From Bryobacterales bacterium (GTDB taxonomy: Bacteria; Acidobacteriota; Terriglobia; Bryobacterales; Bryobacteraceae): a stretch of DNA of 64,000 bases. Position 1 is the stretch's first letter. Each line of letters starts with the position of its first letter. The stretch is taken from assembly GCA_020847045.1 (NCBI GenBank), contig JADLCT010000023.1, positions 1-64,000 of the forward strand, read 5' to 3'. This document shows, piece after piece, positions 7,515-15,897 of this stretch. A program made the position numbers and the translations under genes. Under the pieces are notes generated by a model that did no database searches, was not told where the DNA came from, and saw only the letters and a program-made list of their open reading frames with translations.

Positions 7515-9254
7515 ATGCACAATTTCGACCTGCTCATGACGCTGGCCGCGGGGTTTCTAGGCTCCACGGTGTTTGGCTACATTACGCATCGTCTGGGCTT
7601 GTCGCCGATCGTGGGATACCTGCTGGCGGGAGTGCTGGTGGGTCCGCACTCGCCGGGCTTCGTGGCGAATAAGGATCTGACCGGCCAGTTGGCCGAGGTG
7701 GGCGTGATCCTGCTGATGTTCGGCGTGGGACTGCAATTCCACCTGAAGGACCTGCTGGCGGTGAAGCGTCTGGCCATCGGCGGCGCGGTGTGTGCGAGCA
7801 CGGCGGTGACGGTGTTGGGCGCAGTGGTGGCGCACCTGTTCGGTTGGGGGTGGCCGGCGGGGATCGTCTACGGAATGACGTTGTCGGTGGCCAGCACGGT
7901 GGTGCTGACGCGCGTGCTCGCCGACAGCGGGCAACTGCACAGCCCGGGCGGACGGAGCGCCGTGGGCTGGCTGGTTGTGGAGGACATCAACACGGTGGTG
8001 ATGCTGCTCCTGTTGCCGGTGATCTTCGGTCCGGCTGGCAGCCGTCCGGCAAGCCTGCCGGTGTCACTCGCGCTGGCGGCGTTGAAGCTGGCGTTTTTCG
8101 TGGTGTTCACCTGGTTCGCCGCGGGACGGGCGATTCCCTGGCTGCTGAAGAAGATCGCCGAAACGCGGTCTCGCGAGCTGTTCACGCTGGCCGTGCTGGC
8201 CGTGGCGTTGGGGGTGGCGGTGGGTTCGGCCTATCTGTTTGGCGTCTCGATGGCGCTCGGCGCGTTCCTGGCCGGGATGGTGGTGGGACAGTCGGATTTC
8301 AGCGCGCGGGCGGGGGCCGAAGCCTTGCCCATGAAGGACGCCTTCGCCGTCATGTTCTTCCTTTCGGTGGGCATGCTGTTCGATCCGCGCTACCTGCTGC
8401 AGGCGCCTTTGCTGACGCTGGCGACGTTGGCCATTGTGATGATCGGCAAGCCGCTGGCGGCGATGACGATCGTGGCGGTTCTTGGGTATAGCTCGCGGAT
8501 CGGATTGGGCGTGGCGTTCGCGCTGGCGCAGATCGGCGAGTTTTCGTTTCTGTTGGGCACGTTGGGCACGCAGTTGGGCGTGCTGCCGGCCGGCGCGATG
8601 AACCCCCTGGTGGCGGCGGCGATCTTTTCCATCATGCTGAGCCCGGCGCTGTTCCGGATGGCGCCCGCGATGGAGCGATTCCTGGCGCGCCATCCCCGGC
8701 TATGGCGGCTATTGAACCGCCGCGCGGCGCATGTGATCGCCGGGCGCAACGAGGCGGATGAAACGCCGCCGCACCGGGCAGTGGTGGTGGGCTATGGTCC
8801 TGTCGGGCGCACCGTGACGCGGCTGCTGCGCGAGCGCGGCATCGAGCCGACGATCATCGAGATGAATATCGAGACGCACAGGAAGCTGCGGGAAACCGGC
8901 ATCCGCGCCGTGTACGGAGACGCCAACCAGCGCGAGGTGTTGGAGCAGGCGGGCGTGGCCACGGCGGCGAGCTTCATTCTGAGCACCTCGGGAACGGCTG
9001 AATCCAGCGAAGGCATCCGCATCGCGCGGCAGATCAATCCTCATCTGCACGTGGTGTCGCGCGTGGATTTTTTAAGCTTGGCGCCTGTTTTGCGGCGGGC
9101 TGGCGCCGATGAGGTATTCGCCGGCGAGGGCGAGGTGGCTTTGGCCATGACCGATAGCATTCTGCGCAAACTGGGAGCGACGCCGGAGCAGTTGGACGAG
9201 GAGCGGGCCCGGATTCGCACGGAGCTGTTTCAGACGCCCGCGCCGCGCGGCTAA
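7515..9254 (+). CDS. Kef/YbaL-type cation:proton antiporter (CPA2) with TrkA-N domain
   Basis: This 579-residue inner-membrane protein has about 12 hydrophobic segments (residues 5-390) of the Na+/H+ exchanger fold, including GYLLAGVLVGPHSPGF near the start and VEDINTVVMLLLL with the central acidic residue. A cytosolic RCK/TrkA-N domain (about 420-540) follows, with nucleotide-binding AVVVGYGPVGRTV. It most resembles E. coli YbaL/KefB and probably exports K+ or Na+ in exchange for protons. AGGAG lies 12 bases before the ATG. It is first in a plus-strand run with arginase 9 bases downstream. Confidence 0.88.
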   Translation: MHNFDLLMTLAAGFLGSTVFGYITHRLGLSPIVGYLLAGVLVGPHSPGFVANKDLTGQLAEVGVILLMFGVGLQFHLKDLLAVKRLAIGGAVCASTAVTVLGAVVAHLFGWGWPAGIVYGMTLSVASTVVLTRVLADSGQLHSPGGRSAVGWLVVEDINTVVMLLLLPVIFGPAGSRPASLPVSLALAALKLAFFVVFTWFAAGRAIPWLLKKIAETRSRELFTLAVLAVALGVAVGSAYLFGVSMALGAFLAGMVVGQSDFSARAGAEALPMKDAFAVMFFLSVGMLFDPRYLLQAPLLTLATLAIVMIGKPLAAMTIVAVLGYSSRIGLGVAFALAQIGEFSFLLGTLGTQLGVLPAGAMNPLVAAAIFSIMLSPALFRMAPAMERFLARHPRLWRLLNRRAAHVIAGRNEADETPPHRAVVVGYGPVGRTVTRLLRERGIEPTIIEMNIETHRKLRETGIRAVYGDANQREVLEQAGVATAASFILSTSGTAESSEGIRIARQINPHLHVVSRVDFLSLAPVLRRAGADEVFAGEGEVALAMTDSILRKLGATPEQLDEERARIRTELFQTPAPRG

Positions 9255-9263
9255 GCTGGAGGT

Positions 9264-10178
9264 ATGCGTCATGAACGCGTGGCTGTAATTGGCGCGCCCC
9301 TGGACCTGGGCGCCGGACGGCGGGGCGTGGATATGGGACCGTCGGCGATTCGTCTGGCGCGGCTGGATGCCCGTCTGGAAGCCCTGGGCTACGCGGTGGA
9401 CGACCTGGGCAACGTCGAGGTGGATCAGGCCGAAAGCCGGCCCGTGGGCCGCGAGAACGCCCGGTATTTGCCCGAGATCACGGCAAGCTGCCGCAGACTG
9501 TCGAAAACTGTCGAACGGGCCCTGGACGAAGGCCGGTTTCCGCTGGTGCTGGGAGGCGACCATTCCGTGGCCGCGGGCACCGTGGCGGGCGTGGCCAGGC
9601 ATTTCCGGAAGCGGAAGCGGAGCCTGGGACTGATCTGGATTGACGCCCACGCCGACATGAACACGCCGGAGACGAGCCCCTCGGGAAACGTGCACGGCAT
9701 GCCGCTGGCGAGCCTGGTGGGCATGGGGCCGGAGGAGCTGGCATCGCTGGGCGGCTTCGCTCCGAAGGTGCGGCCGGAAAATGTGGTGCTGGTGGGCATC
9801 CGTGACGTGGATCAACTGGAAAAGCCGCACATCAAGTCGTCGGGCGTGCGGGCGTTCACGATGCGGGCGATCGACGAGCGCGGTCTGCGCGACGTCATGA
9901 ACGAGGCCATACGCATCGCCTCCGACGGTACGGCGGGATTTCATGTGAGCTTCGACATGGACAGCGTGGACCCGGCCGAGGCGCCTGGAGTGGGCACGCC
10001 TGTGCGCGGCGGCATGACCTATCGCGAGGCGCACCTGGCGCTGGAGCTGGTGTGCGACAGCGGCCGGATGGTGAGTCTGGAGGTAGTGGAGGTGAATCCG
10101 GTGCTGGACGTGGCCAACCGTACGGCGGAGCTGGCCGTCGAACTGGTGATGTCGGCCATGGGAAAGCGGATTTTGTGA
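9264..10178 (+). CDS. rocF: Arginase
   Basis: This 304-residue ureohydrolase converts arginine to ornithine and urea using a binuclear Mn2+ site. All metal motifs are visible: GGDHSVAAG, DAHADMNTPETSPSGNVHG and SFDMDSVDPAEAPGVGTPV. The TPETSPSGN loop and family length favour arginase over agmatinase. GGAGG precedes the ATG by 1-2 bases, which is close. The stop codon overlaps the GTG start of the next gene (GTGA), so the two are translationally coupled. Confidence 0.93.
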   Translation: MRHERVAVIGAPLDLGAGRRGVDMGPSAIRLARLDARLEALGYAVDDLGNVEVDQAESRPVGRENARYLPEITASCRRLSKTVERALDEGRFPLVLGGDHSVAAGTVAGVARHFRKRKRSLGLIWIDAHADMNTPETSPSGNVHGMPLASLVGMGPEELASLGGFAPKVRPENVVLVGIRDVDQLEKPHIKSSGVRAFTMRAIDERGLRDVMNEAIRIASDGTAGFHVSFDMDSVDPAEAPGVGTPVRGGMTYREAHLALELVCDSGRMVSLEVVEVNPVLDVANRTAELAVELVMSAMGKRIL

Positions 10179-11602
10179 AGCGCGTACGGAGTGCGGCGGT
10201 GCTGGCCGTGGGGCTGCTGGGCGTGCTGTGCGCGGCGCGCGCCGAGGAGGCCAACCCGCTGGAGCAGGCTTTGAAGAGTATGGCCGGCGTGTATGCGCTG
10301 GTCGAGGCCAACGCGGCCGAGCCAACTGACGCCAGTCACGCCTTCTACGACGGCGCCCTGCCGGCCATGCTGCGGCGGCTGGATCCCCACTCGGTATTCT
10401 TCACGCCAGGGCAGTTCGAGCAGTTGCGCGAGATGCAGCGCTCCGAGACGAAGGGTTTCGGGACGGTGGTGAGCATTCTGCCCGGACGCGTGATCGTGCT
10501 GCAAACCCTGCCCGACACGCCGTCGTCGCGTGTGGGTCTGCAGCCGGGCGACGAGATTGTCGCCGTGAACAACATCCGGCTGGACCGTTTGATGCCGGAA
10601 CAGTTGACCGCGCTGCTCACCGAGACGCGGAGGGCCGAGGCTCTGCTGTATGTGCACCGCTCCACCTCGCCCCGGCTGCTGGAGTTCCGCATGAAGCCGG
10701 AGGCCATGGAATCGCCCAGCGTGGACCGCGCGTTCCTGCTGCGTCCGGGCGTTGGGTACGTTCGCGTGACCAGCTTCGAGGGTGAGACGGGGAAGCAGTT
10801 GCACCAGGCGCTGGAGAAGCTGGGCGGGCAGGAGCTGAAGGCGGTTGTGCTGGACCTGCGAGGGAATCCGGGCGGCATCATTGATTCGTCTGTGGAGGCG
10901 GCCGGCTTGTTCCTGGAGCCTGGCGCGGTGGTGATGAGCACACGAGGCCGGGCGCGGCCGAACGAAGAGGTGAAGACGCCGGCGGCGGCCAAGCCGTACC
11001 GGTTCGCGGTGGCCGTGCTGGTGGACGAGAAGTCGGCCAGCGCGGCGGAGATCCTGGCGGGCGCGCTGCAGGACCACGGACGGGCCCGCGTGGTGGGTAC
11101 GCGTTCCTACGGCAAGGGTCTGGTGCAGAGCATCTATCCTTTGTCGCAGGGGACGGGCATCGCGCTGACGACGGCGTTCTACTTCACGCCCAAGGGGCGG
11201 CTGATCCAGCGCGCACTGAGCGAAGGACAACTGGCGGCGCATGGCGAAGGCGGCCTGAAGCCCGACGTGGAGGTGTTTCCCGAGCATCCCACCCGGCTGC
11301 GCGCATTCCTGGACGTAAGCGGGCTGTTCACCACCTTCGCCACGGAGTTTGTGAAATCGACGCCCGGCCTCACGCCGGAATTCGACGTATCGAATGAGCT
11401 GCTGGACCGTTTCCAGGGCTTTTTGGCTGACCGCAAGGTGACGCCGGGCCTCAGCGAGTGGTCACGCGAGCGGGAGTGGATCCGCAGCCGGTTGCGGCAG
11501 GACATTCTGAACCAGGCGGTGGGCGTAGAGGCGGGCGACGAGGTGGAAATGCAGCGGGACACGCAGGTGAAGCGGGCGCTGCTGGAACTGGGGGTGTTGT
11601 GA
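10175..11602 (+). CDS. S41-family carboxyl-terminal processing protease (CtpA-like)
   Basis: This 475-residue exported serine protease has a signal peptide (about 1-24, ending CAARA), a PDZ domain (about 90-165, GFGTVVSIL... LQPGDEIVAVNNIRL) and a tail-specific protease domain with DLRGNPGG. The catalytic Ser sits in KSASAAE (about 287-289), and Lys314 in SYGKG completes the Ser-Lys dyad. The GTG start overlaps the arginase TGA, and the stop overlaps the next ATG. It probably trims periplasmic or membrane proteins from the C-terminus. Confidence 0.92.
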   Translation: MKRVRSAAVLAVGLLGVLCAARAEEANPLEQALKSMAGVYALVEANAAEPTDASHAFYDGALPAMLRRLDPHSVFFTPGQFEQLREMQRSETKGFGTVVSILPGRVIVLQTLPDTPSSRVGLQPGDEIVAVNNIRLDRLMPEQLTALLTETRRAEALLYVHRSTSPRLLEFRMKPEAMESPSVDRAFLLRPGVGYVRVTSFEGETGKQLHQALEKLGGQELKAVVLDLRGNPGGIIDSSVEAAGLFLEPGAVVMSTRGRARPNEEVKTPAAAKPYRFAVAVLVDEKSASAAEILAGALQDHGRARVVGTRSYGKGLVQSIYPLSQGTGIALTTAFYFTPKGRLIQRALSEGQLAAHGEGGLKPDVEVFPEHPTRLRAFLDVSGLFTTFATEFVKSTPGLTPEFDVSNELLDRFQGFLADRKVTPGLSEWSREREWIRSRLRQDILNQAVGVEAGDEVEMQRDTQVKRALLELGVL

Positions 11603-12384
11603 TGCGCGGGCGTTTGGCGGCGGTGGCGGTGGCGGCCTGGGTGGCGGGTAGCCTGTTATGGGGCGCTGAACCGAAGCAGTACGAGGCGAAGCGGACGGCG
11701 GCGGCTCCGGTGATCGACGGTGGCCTGGACGACGCGGTGTGGCGCGCCGCCCCCTGGACGGACTACTTCATCGACATCGAGGGCGAGGCGAAGCCGCGTC
11801 CACGCTTCCGGACGCGCGCCAAGATGGCCTGGGACGAGAAGTACTTCTACATCGCCGCCGAGATGGAGGAGCCGGACCTGTGGGCCGTGTATCGCGATCA
11901 TGACTCGGTGATTTTCCACCAGCACGATTTCGAGGTGTTCTTCGATCCCGACGGCGACACGCTGCATTACTTTGAGTTCGAGATGAACGTATTGAACACG
12001 ACGTGGGATCTCTACCTGCCCAAGCCCTACCGGTTCGGCGGCAAAGCTGACAACGGGTGGGAGATGCCGGGCATCAAGACGGCCGTGCGCGCCGAGGGAA
12101 CGATAAACGACCCAAGCGATCGCGACAAGGGCTGGACGGTGGAGATGGCGTTTCCCTGGACGGCGTTCAACCGGGGACCGCGCCCCGCCGCGCCGCCTGC
12201 GCCGGGCGAAAGCTGGCGTGTGAACTTCTCGCGCGTGGAGTGGCAACTGCGCGTAAAGGACGGCCGCTACGGGAAGGCGCCGGGCACGAAGGAAGACAAC
12301 TGGGTTTGGTCGCCGCAGGGTGTGATCAACATGCACGTTCCGGAGATGTGGGGCGTGGTGCGGTTTGTGGAGGGACGGAACTAA
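11602..12384 (+). CDS. Secreted carbohydrate-binding protein (CBM9-like fold)
   Basis: This 260-residue protein has a signal peptide (about 1-23) followed by one family 9-like carbohydrate-binding domain: PVIDGGLDDAVWRAAPWTDYF, FRTRAKMAWDEKYFYIAAEME, and the FEVFFDPDGD and YFEFEMNVLNTTWDL strands that line the ligand/Ca2+ site. No catalytic domain is attached. Its ATG overlaps the protease stop (TGATG). It is last in this plus-strand run and its 3' end overlaps the convergent Band7-like gene by a few bases. Ligand unknown. Confidence 0.82.
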   Translation: MRGRLAAVAVAAWVAGSLLWGAEPKQYEAKRTAAAPVIDGGLDDAVWRAAPWTDYFIDIEGEAKPRPRFRTRAKMAWDEKYFYIAAEMEEPDLWAVYRDHDSVIFHQHDFEVFFDPDGDTLHYFEFEMNVLNTTWDLYLPKPYRFGGKADNGWEMPGIKTAVRAEGTINDPSDRDKGWTVEMAFPWTAFNRGPRPAAPPAPGESWRVNFSRVEWQLRVKDGRYGKAPGTKEDNWVWSPQGVINMHVPEMWGVVRFVEGRN

Positions 12385-12929
12385 GCCGGGATGGAGCCGT
12401 GGAGGCGCGGAGGGGCGCCCGTGTCGCGAGCCGCGGCCATCGACGTCCGCCGCATGCCGACGCGTTGCAGATGCCAGTCGAGGCGTTCGGCGAGCCGCGC
12501 GGCGAAGCCGGCATCGCCGTCGAGCAGTCCGGACTCGCGCAGGATGGCGCGGCCTTCGTGCTCCATGAGCGGCTTGAGAAAACGGCGTGCGCGAGCCACG
12601 GCGTCATGCTTGCGGATAACGGGAACGGGGGGAACATTGAGGTGAAATTCCTTGGCGGAGGTGATGACGAACTCACCCTGCACGGCAACGCGCGCGGTTT
12701 CTCCATTGGACAGCTCGCCCTCGATGAACGCCCCGGCCGGGAAGGCGCCCAAAGGGAACACCAGCACGCGTTCGAAGAAGGGACGGGTGATCACAAGACC
12801 GGGCTGCCACGTTCCAGGACGCAGGCGTCCCAAGCGCTCAACGAGTCCTATGGAACCAGCGGGAATCAGGCGGACGCATCCGGCGGCCACGCTCAGGACA
12901 ACCAATATCACCACGCCGGCCCAAATCAT
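12381..12929 (-). CDS. Small membrane-anchored Band7/SPFH-like protein
   Basis: This 182-residue protein starts with one hydrophobic segment (about 3-22), then VRLIPAGSIGLVERLGRLRPGTWQPGL. That is the characteristic start of SPFH/prohibitin domains. The core beta part (to about residue 90) is followed by helices rather than the long coiled coil of full SPFH proteins, so it is short for the family. It is the last gene of the envelope operon, 12 bases after dedA, yet it has a strong putative promoter of its own. Function unknown. Confidence 0.65.
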   Translation of the reverse strand: MIWAGVVILVVLSVAAGCVRLIPAGSIGLVERLGRLRPGTWQPGLVITRPFFERVLVFPLGAFPAGAFIEGELSNGETARVAVQGEFVITSAKEFHLNVPPVPVIRKHDAVARARRFLKPLMEHEGRAILRESGLLDGDAGFAARLAERLDWHLQRVGMRRTSMAAARDTGAPPRLHGSIPA

Positions 12930-12935
12930 CAGGCG

Positions 12936-12944
12936 AGTGTATCA
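12936..12944 (-). promoter_or_regulatory. Putative extended -10 (TGA TACACT) for the Band7-like gene
   Basis: TGA-TACACT ends 6 bases before the ATG at 12929. The TGA doubles as the stop codon of dedA. No Shine-Dalgarno lies between, so a leaderless internal start is inferred. Confidence 0.4.
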
Positions 12945-13598
12945 GTTCTTACGATCGGTCTTACGGCTGGATTTCCAAAGTTCGGCGAGCACCGGCAGCA
13001 CGCTGATGAGGATGATGCCCAGGATCACCTTTTCAAAGTGGGCGCGGACGATGGCGAGTTCGCCGAGCGTGTAGCCGAGCATGGTGAGCAGGAACACCCA
13101 GCCGATGCCGCCGAAGATATTGAAGGTGAGGAAGCGGCCGTAGTTCATGCCGGCCACGCCGGCGACGAACGGAGCGAAGGTGCGCACGATGGGAACAAAC
13201 CGGGCGTAGATGATCGTTTTGCCGCCGTGGCGCTCATAGAAGGCCTGCGTGCGCGTCAGATATTCCTGTTTGAAGAAGCGAGAATCCGGACGGTTGAAAA
13301 TGGCCGGGCCGGTGCGGCGGCCCAGGTGGAAGCCGACGCCGTCGCCAATGATGGCGGCCGCCATGAGGACGAGGTTGATGAGGACGATATCGAGTTTTCC
13401 CGCGCCCGCGACCACGCCGACCGTGAACAGCAGTGAATCGCCGGGCAGAAAGAAGCCCACCAGCAGTCCGGTTTCGGCGAAGACGATGGCGATGAGCGCC
13501 GCGTAGCCGAGCCAGCCGCTCAGCACGGTGGTGAGCAGGTTCATCAGGCGCTCGGGATTGGTGAACGAGCGGAGCAGGTCGAGCGCGGATTCGATCAT
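12942..13598 (-). CDS. DedA-family membrane protein
   Basis: This 218-residue polytopic inner-membrane protein belongs to the DedA/VTT family, whose members act in lipid scrambling (such as undecaprenyl-phosphate recycling). Family marks are FAETGLLVGFFLPGDSLLF with its acidic residue, GDGVGFHLGRRTGP, the FYERHGGKTIIYARFVPIVRTFAPFVAGVAGM segment with conserved Arg and Gly residues, and a C-terminal Lys/Arg-rich tail. It lies 22 bases after ppiD, in keeping with an envelope role. Confidence 0.9.
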   Translation of the reverse strand: MIESALDLLRSFTNPERLMNLLTTVLSGWLGYAALIAIVFAETGLLVGFFLPGDSLLFTVGVVAGAGKLDIVLINLVLMAAAIIGDGVGFHLGRRTGPAIFNRPDSRFFKQEYLTRTQAFYERHGGKTIIYARFVPIVRTFAPFVAGVAGMNYGRFLTFNIFGGIGWVFLLTMLGYTLGELAIVRAHFEKVILGIILISVLPVLAELWKSSRKTDRKN

Positions 13599-13620
13599 GT
13601 GAGCGGGGGCGTCCGCCGGA

Positions 13621-15549
13621 TCAGGCGGCGCCGTAAGCGGCCAACAGCCGCTTCATGGCTTCCTCGCGCACCTTGATCTTGCCCTGCTTGGTGAGAGCCT
13701 GTACGAGGCCATCTTCGAAAAGTTCGCGGCGGGATTGCGACTTCTGGCCGCGCAGCGTGGTGACGATGGTTTCGCGCTGCAGCGGCAACTCGGCCAGGTC
13801 GGCCTCCTTGCGGCCGGAGACCTGGTAGAAGAAGGTCCGCTGGGCGACGCGGTAGGGTCCGACGGTGAAGCCGGCGGGGTGGGTGAACAGGATTTCGCCG
13901 AAGATCATGGGGCTGCCGACGCCCTTGATGTCGCCGCTCCGGGAGACCTCGCCCGATTCAATCACTTTCAGGCCCATCTCCTTGGCGGTTTTCACCACGT
14001 CCTTATTGTTGGCGGCGAGCTTCTTCTCAAACTCGCGCATCTTCTGTTCGGAGAGGATGGCGGCCTTCTGTTCCTGGAGCTGGGACTTGATCTGCGTCTC
14101 CACCTCGCTCAACTTCGAAGGCTCGGCCGGGAAGATCGTGCCGGCGACACCGACCACCAGGCGGTTACCGGGAATCTGAACCACGTCGGTGACCGTTCCG
14201 ACACCGGCCGAAAACACGGCCTGATCGAACTGTTGGTTCACGCCGATCACGGGAAGCGGATCGCCAAAGCTGGCGCGGTCGGCGTGGGCGTAGGTGAGTC
14301 CCAGTTTCTGGGCGATGGCCTCGGCCTGTTTGGGGTTCTTCTGAAGCTCGGAGCGGGCCTGATCGGCCAGGGCCGGCATGCGCTCGAAGAGCTGGCGGCG
14401 GCGGATTTCGGTGGCCAAATCGCCCTTCACCTCGTCGAAGGGCTTCGTGCGGCCGGCTTCCTTCTCCATGGTCTGGATGATGTGATAGCCGAACTCGGTT
14501 TCCACGAGTCCACTCATTTCTTTCGGCTTCAGGGAGAAGGCGGTCTTTTCAAAGTTGGGAACCGTTTGTCCCTTGGTGACCCAGTCGAGATCGCCGCCGC
14601 GCTCCTTGGAGCCGGGGTCGTCGGAGTTCTTCTTGGCCAGTTCGGCGAAGTCGGCGCCGCCTTTGAGCTGCTTCAGAATCTCCTCGGCCTTCTTTTTGGC
14701 GGCGGGCTTTTCGGCGGCGTCGGTGGCCTTGATCAGGATGTGGCGCACTTTCACGCGCTCGTCGGTACGCCAGCGGTCCTTCTGCTCGTTGTAGGCCTGC
14801 TGCAGCAGGGCATCGCTGACCGGGATGGAGCCGCCGAGCTTCTGCTCGTCCACGATGATGAGGTCGAGCGAGCGCTTGGGCTGGGTCATGAAGCGCGCCT
14901 GGTTCTTCGAGTAGAAGTCCTCGATCTCCTGCTTGGAGACGCTGACCTGGGAGGTGAACTCGGTGGGCGCGAACTGGACGATGTTGATGGCGATCTTGGC
15001 GTTGCGGCGGCGGAACTCGGCCTCCACCTCGGAGGGGCTGACCACCTCGCCTTCGAAGGCGACGGCCTGCAGCTTGCGCAGGACGATCTGTTTGCGGACG
15101 TTCGATTCAAACTCCTGCACGGTCATTCCGTTGGCCTGGAGGAAGTTGCGATAGACCTCTCCACCCGCGAACTTGCCGTCGGGAAACATCTGCGGCATCA
15201 TGCCGCGGATGGAGTCCACCACTTCGGCGTCGGTGGCCGACAGGCCGAGCCGCTCGGCTTCGTACATGGTGGCGAATTCGGCGATGAGCTGGTTCACCAT
15301 CTGCGGCAGGACGTATTTCACCGAGTCGCTGGTCAGTTTGCCTTCGCGCATCTGGATGGAGATGGAGCGGTGGATCTGCGCGGTGGTGAGCTCGGTGTCT
15401 CCCACCGTGGCCAGCACGTCGGAGTTGGGGTTGCTGGGCGTGCCGAAGCCGGGAATGAGCGTGACCACCATGGAGAGGGCCACCAGCGTCAAGAGGCCGC
15501 CGAGGAGATAGCGCACAGACTTCGTACGGGAACGGAAAAGATCAAACAT
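13621..15549 (-). CDS. ppiD: Periplasmic folding chaperone PpiD-like (SurA_N + parvulin domain)
   Basis: This 642-residue protein is anchored by one N-terminal transmembrane segment (about 13-33). A SurA_N-type chaperone region follows (about 40-215). The parvulin PPIase domain spans about 265-365, with VRHILIKA, GADFAELAKKNSDD, GGDLDWVTKGQ and TEFGYHIIQTME. A long C-terminal chaperone arm completes the PpiD layout. It is predicted to help newly translocated outer-membrane proteins fold. It sits in the same unit as the Omp85, SurA-like and TamB genes, which supports this. Confidence 0.9.
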   Translation of the reverse strand: MFDLFRSRTKSVRYLLGGLLTLVALSMVVTLIPGFGTPSNPNSDVLATVGDTELTTAQIHRSISIQMREGKLTSDSVKYVLPQMVNQLIAEFATMYEAERLGLSATDAEVVDSIRGMMPQMFPDGKFAGGEVYRNFLQANGMTVQEFESNVRKQIVLRKLQAVAFEGEVVSPSEVEAEFRRRNAKIAINIVQFAPTEFTSQVSVSKQEIEDFYSKNQARFMTQPKRSLDLIIVDEQKLGGSIPVSDALLQQAYNEQKDRWRTDERVKVRHILIKATDAAEKPAAKKKAEEILKQLKGGADFAELAKKNSDDPGSKERGGDLDWVTKGQTVPNFEKTAFSLKPKEMSGLVETEFGYHIIQTMEKEAGRTKPFDEVKGDLATEIRRRQLFERMPALADQARSELQKNPKQAEAIAQKLGLTYAHADRASFGDPLPVIGVNQQFDQAVFSAGVGTVTDVVQIPGNRLVVGVAGTIFPAEPSKLSEVETQIKSQLQEQKAAILSEQKMREFEKKLAANNKDVVKTAKEMGLKVIESGEVSRSGDIKGVGSPMIFGEILFTHPAGFTVGPYRVAQRTFFYQVSGRKEADLAELPLQRETIVTTLRGQKSQSRRELFEDGLVQALTKQGKIKVREEAMKRLLAAYGAA

Positions 15550-15585
15550 GGGGATCGGGTCCTGCCAGATTAGGGAAAGTCGAAC

Positions 15586-15897
15586 TTACAGTATAGCGGA
15601 AGAGTGGCCGAGAGCCGAATCGATGGCGCGTTCCAGGGCGGGCTGATCGAGCGAGGTAGAAAAGAATAATTCCTGACGGGCGCCGGAGGCCAGGGCGATG
15701 GCTTTCCAGCCGTTGGAGGTGGGCACGGTGACGTGGATGTGCACCTTGCCCTTGGCGTCGCGGACGCGGCGGATGACGCCGGGAACGATGGAGCGGATTT
15801 CCGGCGTGGCGTCGAGCAGGCGAAGCAGCACCGGGCGCAGGCCGTCAATGATGCTGTGCTCGATCTTCAGCCGGTCCTGGTGTGTGCGGAGTTTCAT
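15586..15897 (-). CDS. Small DUF2103-like protein
   Basis: This 103-residue protein starts at the ATG that overlaps the tamB stop (ATGA). A basic N-terminus (KLRTHQDRLK) is followed by helix EHSIIDGLRPVLLRLLD, then ASxIPGVIRRVRDAKGKVHIHV-type strands and a GWKAIA turn. It resembles the DUF2103 family from memory, but that needs a profile search. No signal peptide. Sitting between tamB and ppiD, it is probably co-transcribed with them. Function unknown. Confidence 0.55.
   Translation of the reverse strand: MKLRTHQDRLKIEHSIIDGLRPVLLRLLDATPEIRSIVPGVIRRVRDAKGKVHIHVTVPTSNGWKAIALASGARQELFFSTSLDQPALERAIDSALGHSSAIL

Noticed and set aside
13735-15573. 612-codon open frame antisense to ppiD
   Set aside because: Gly/Leu/Asp-rich shadow of a clear PpiD gene. 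High GC content removes stops in this frame.
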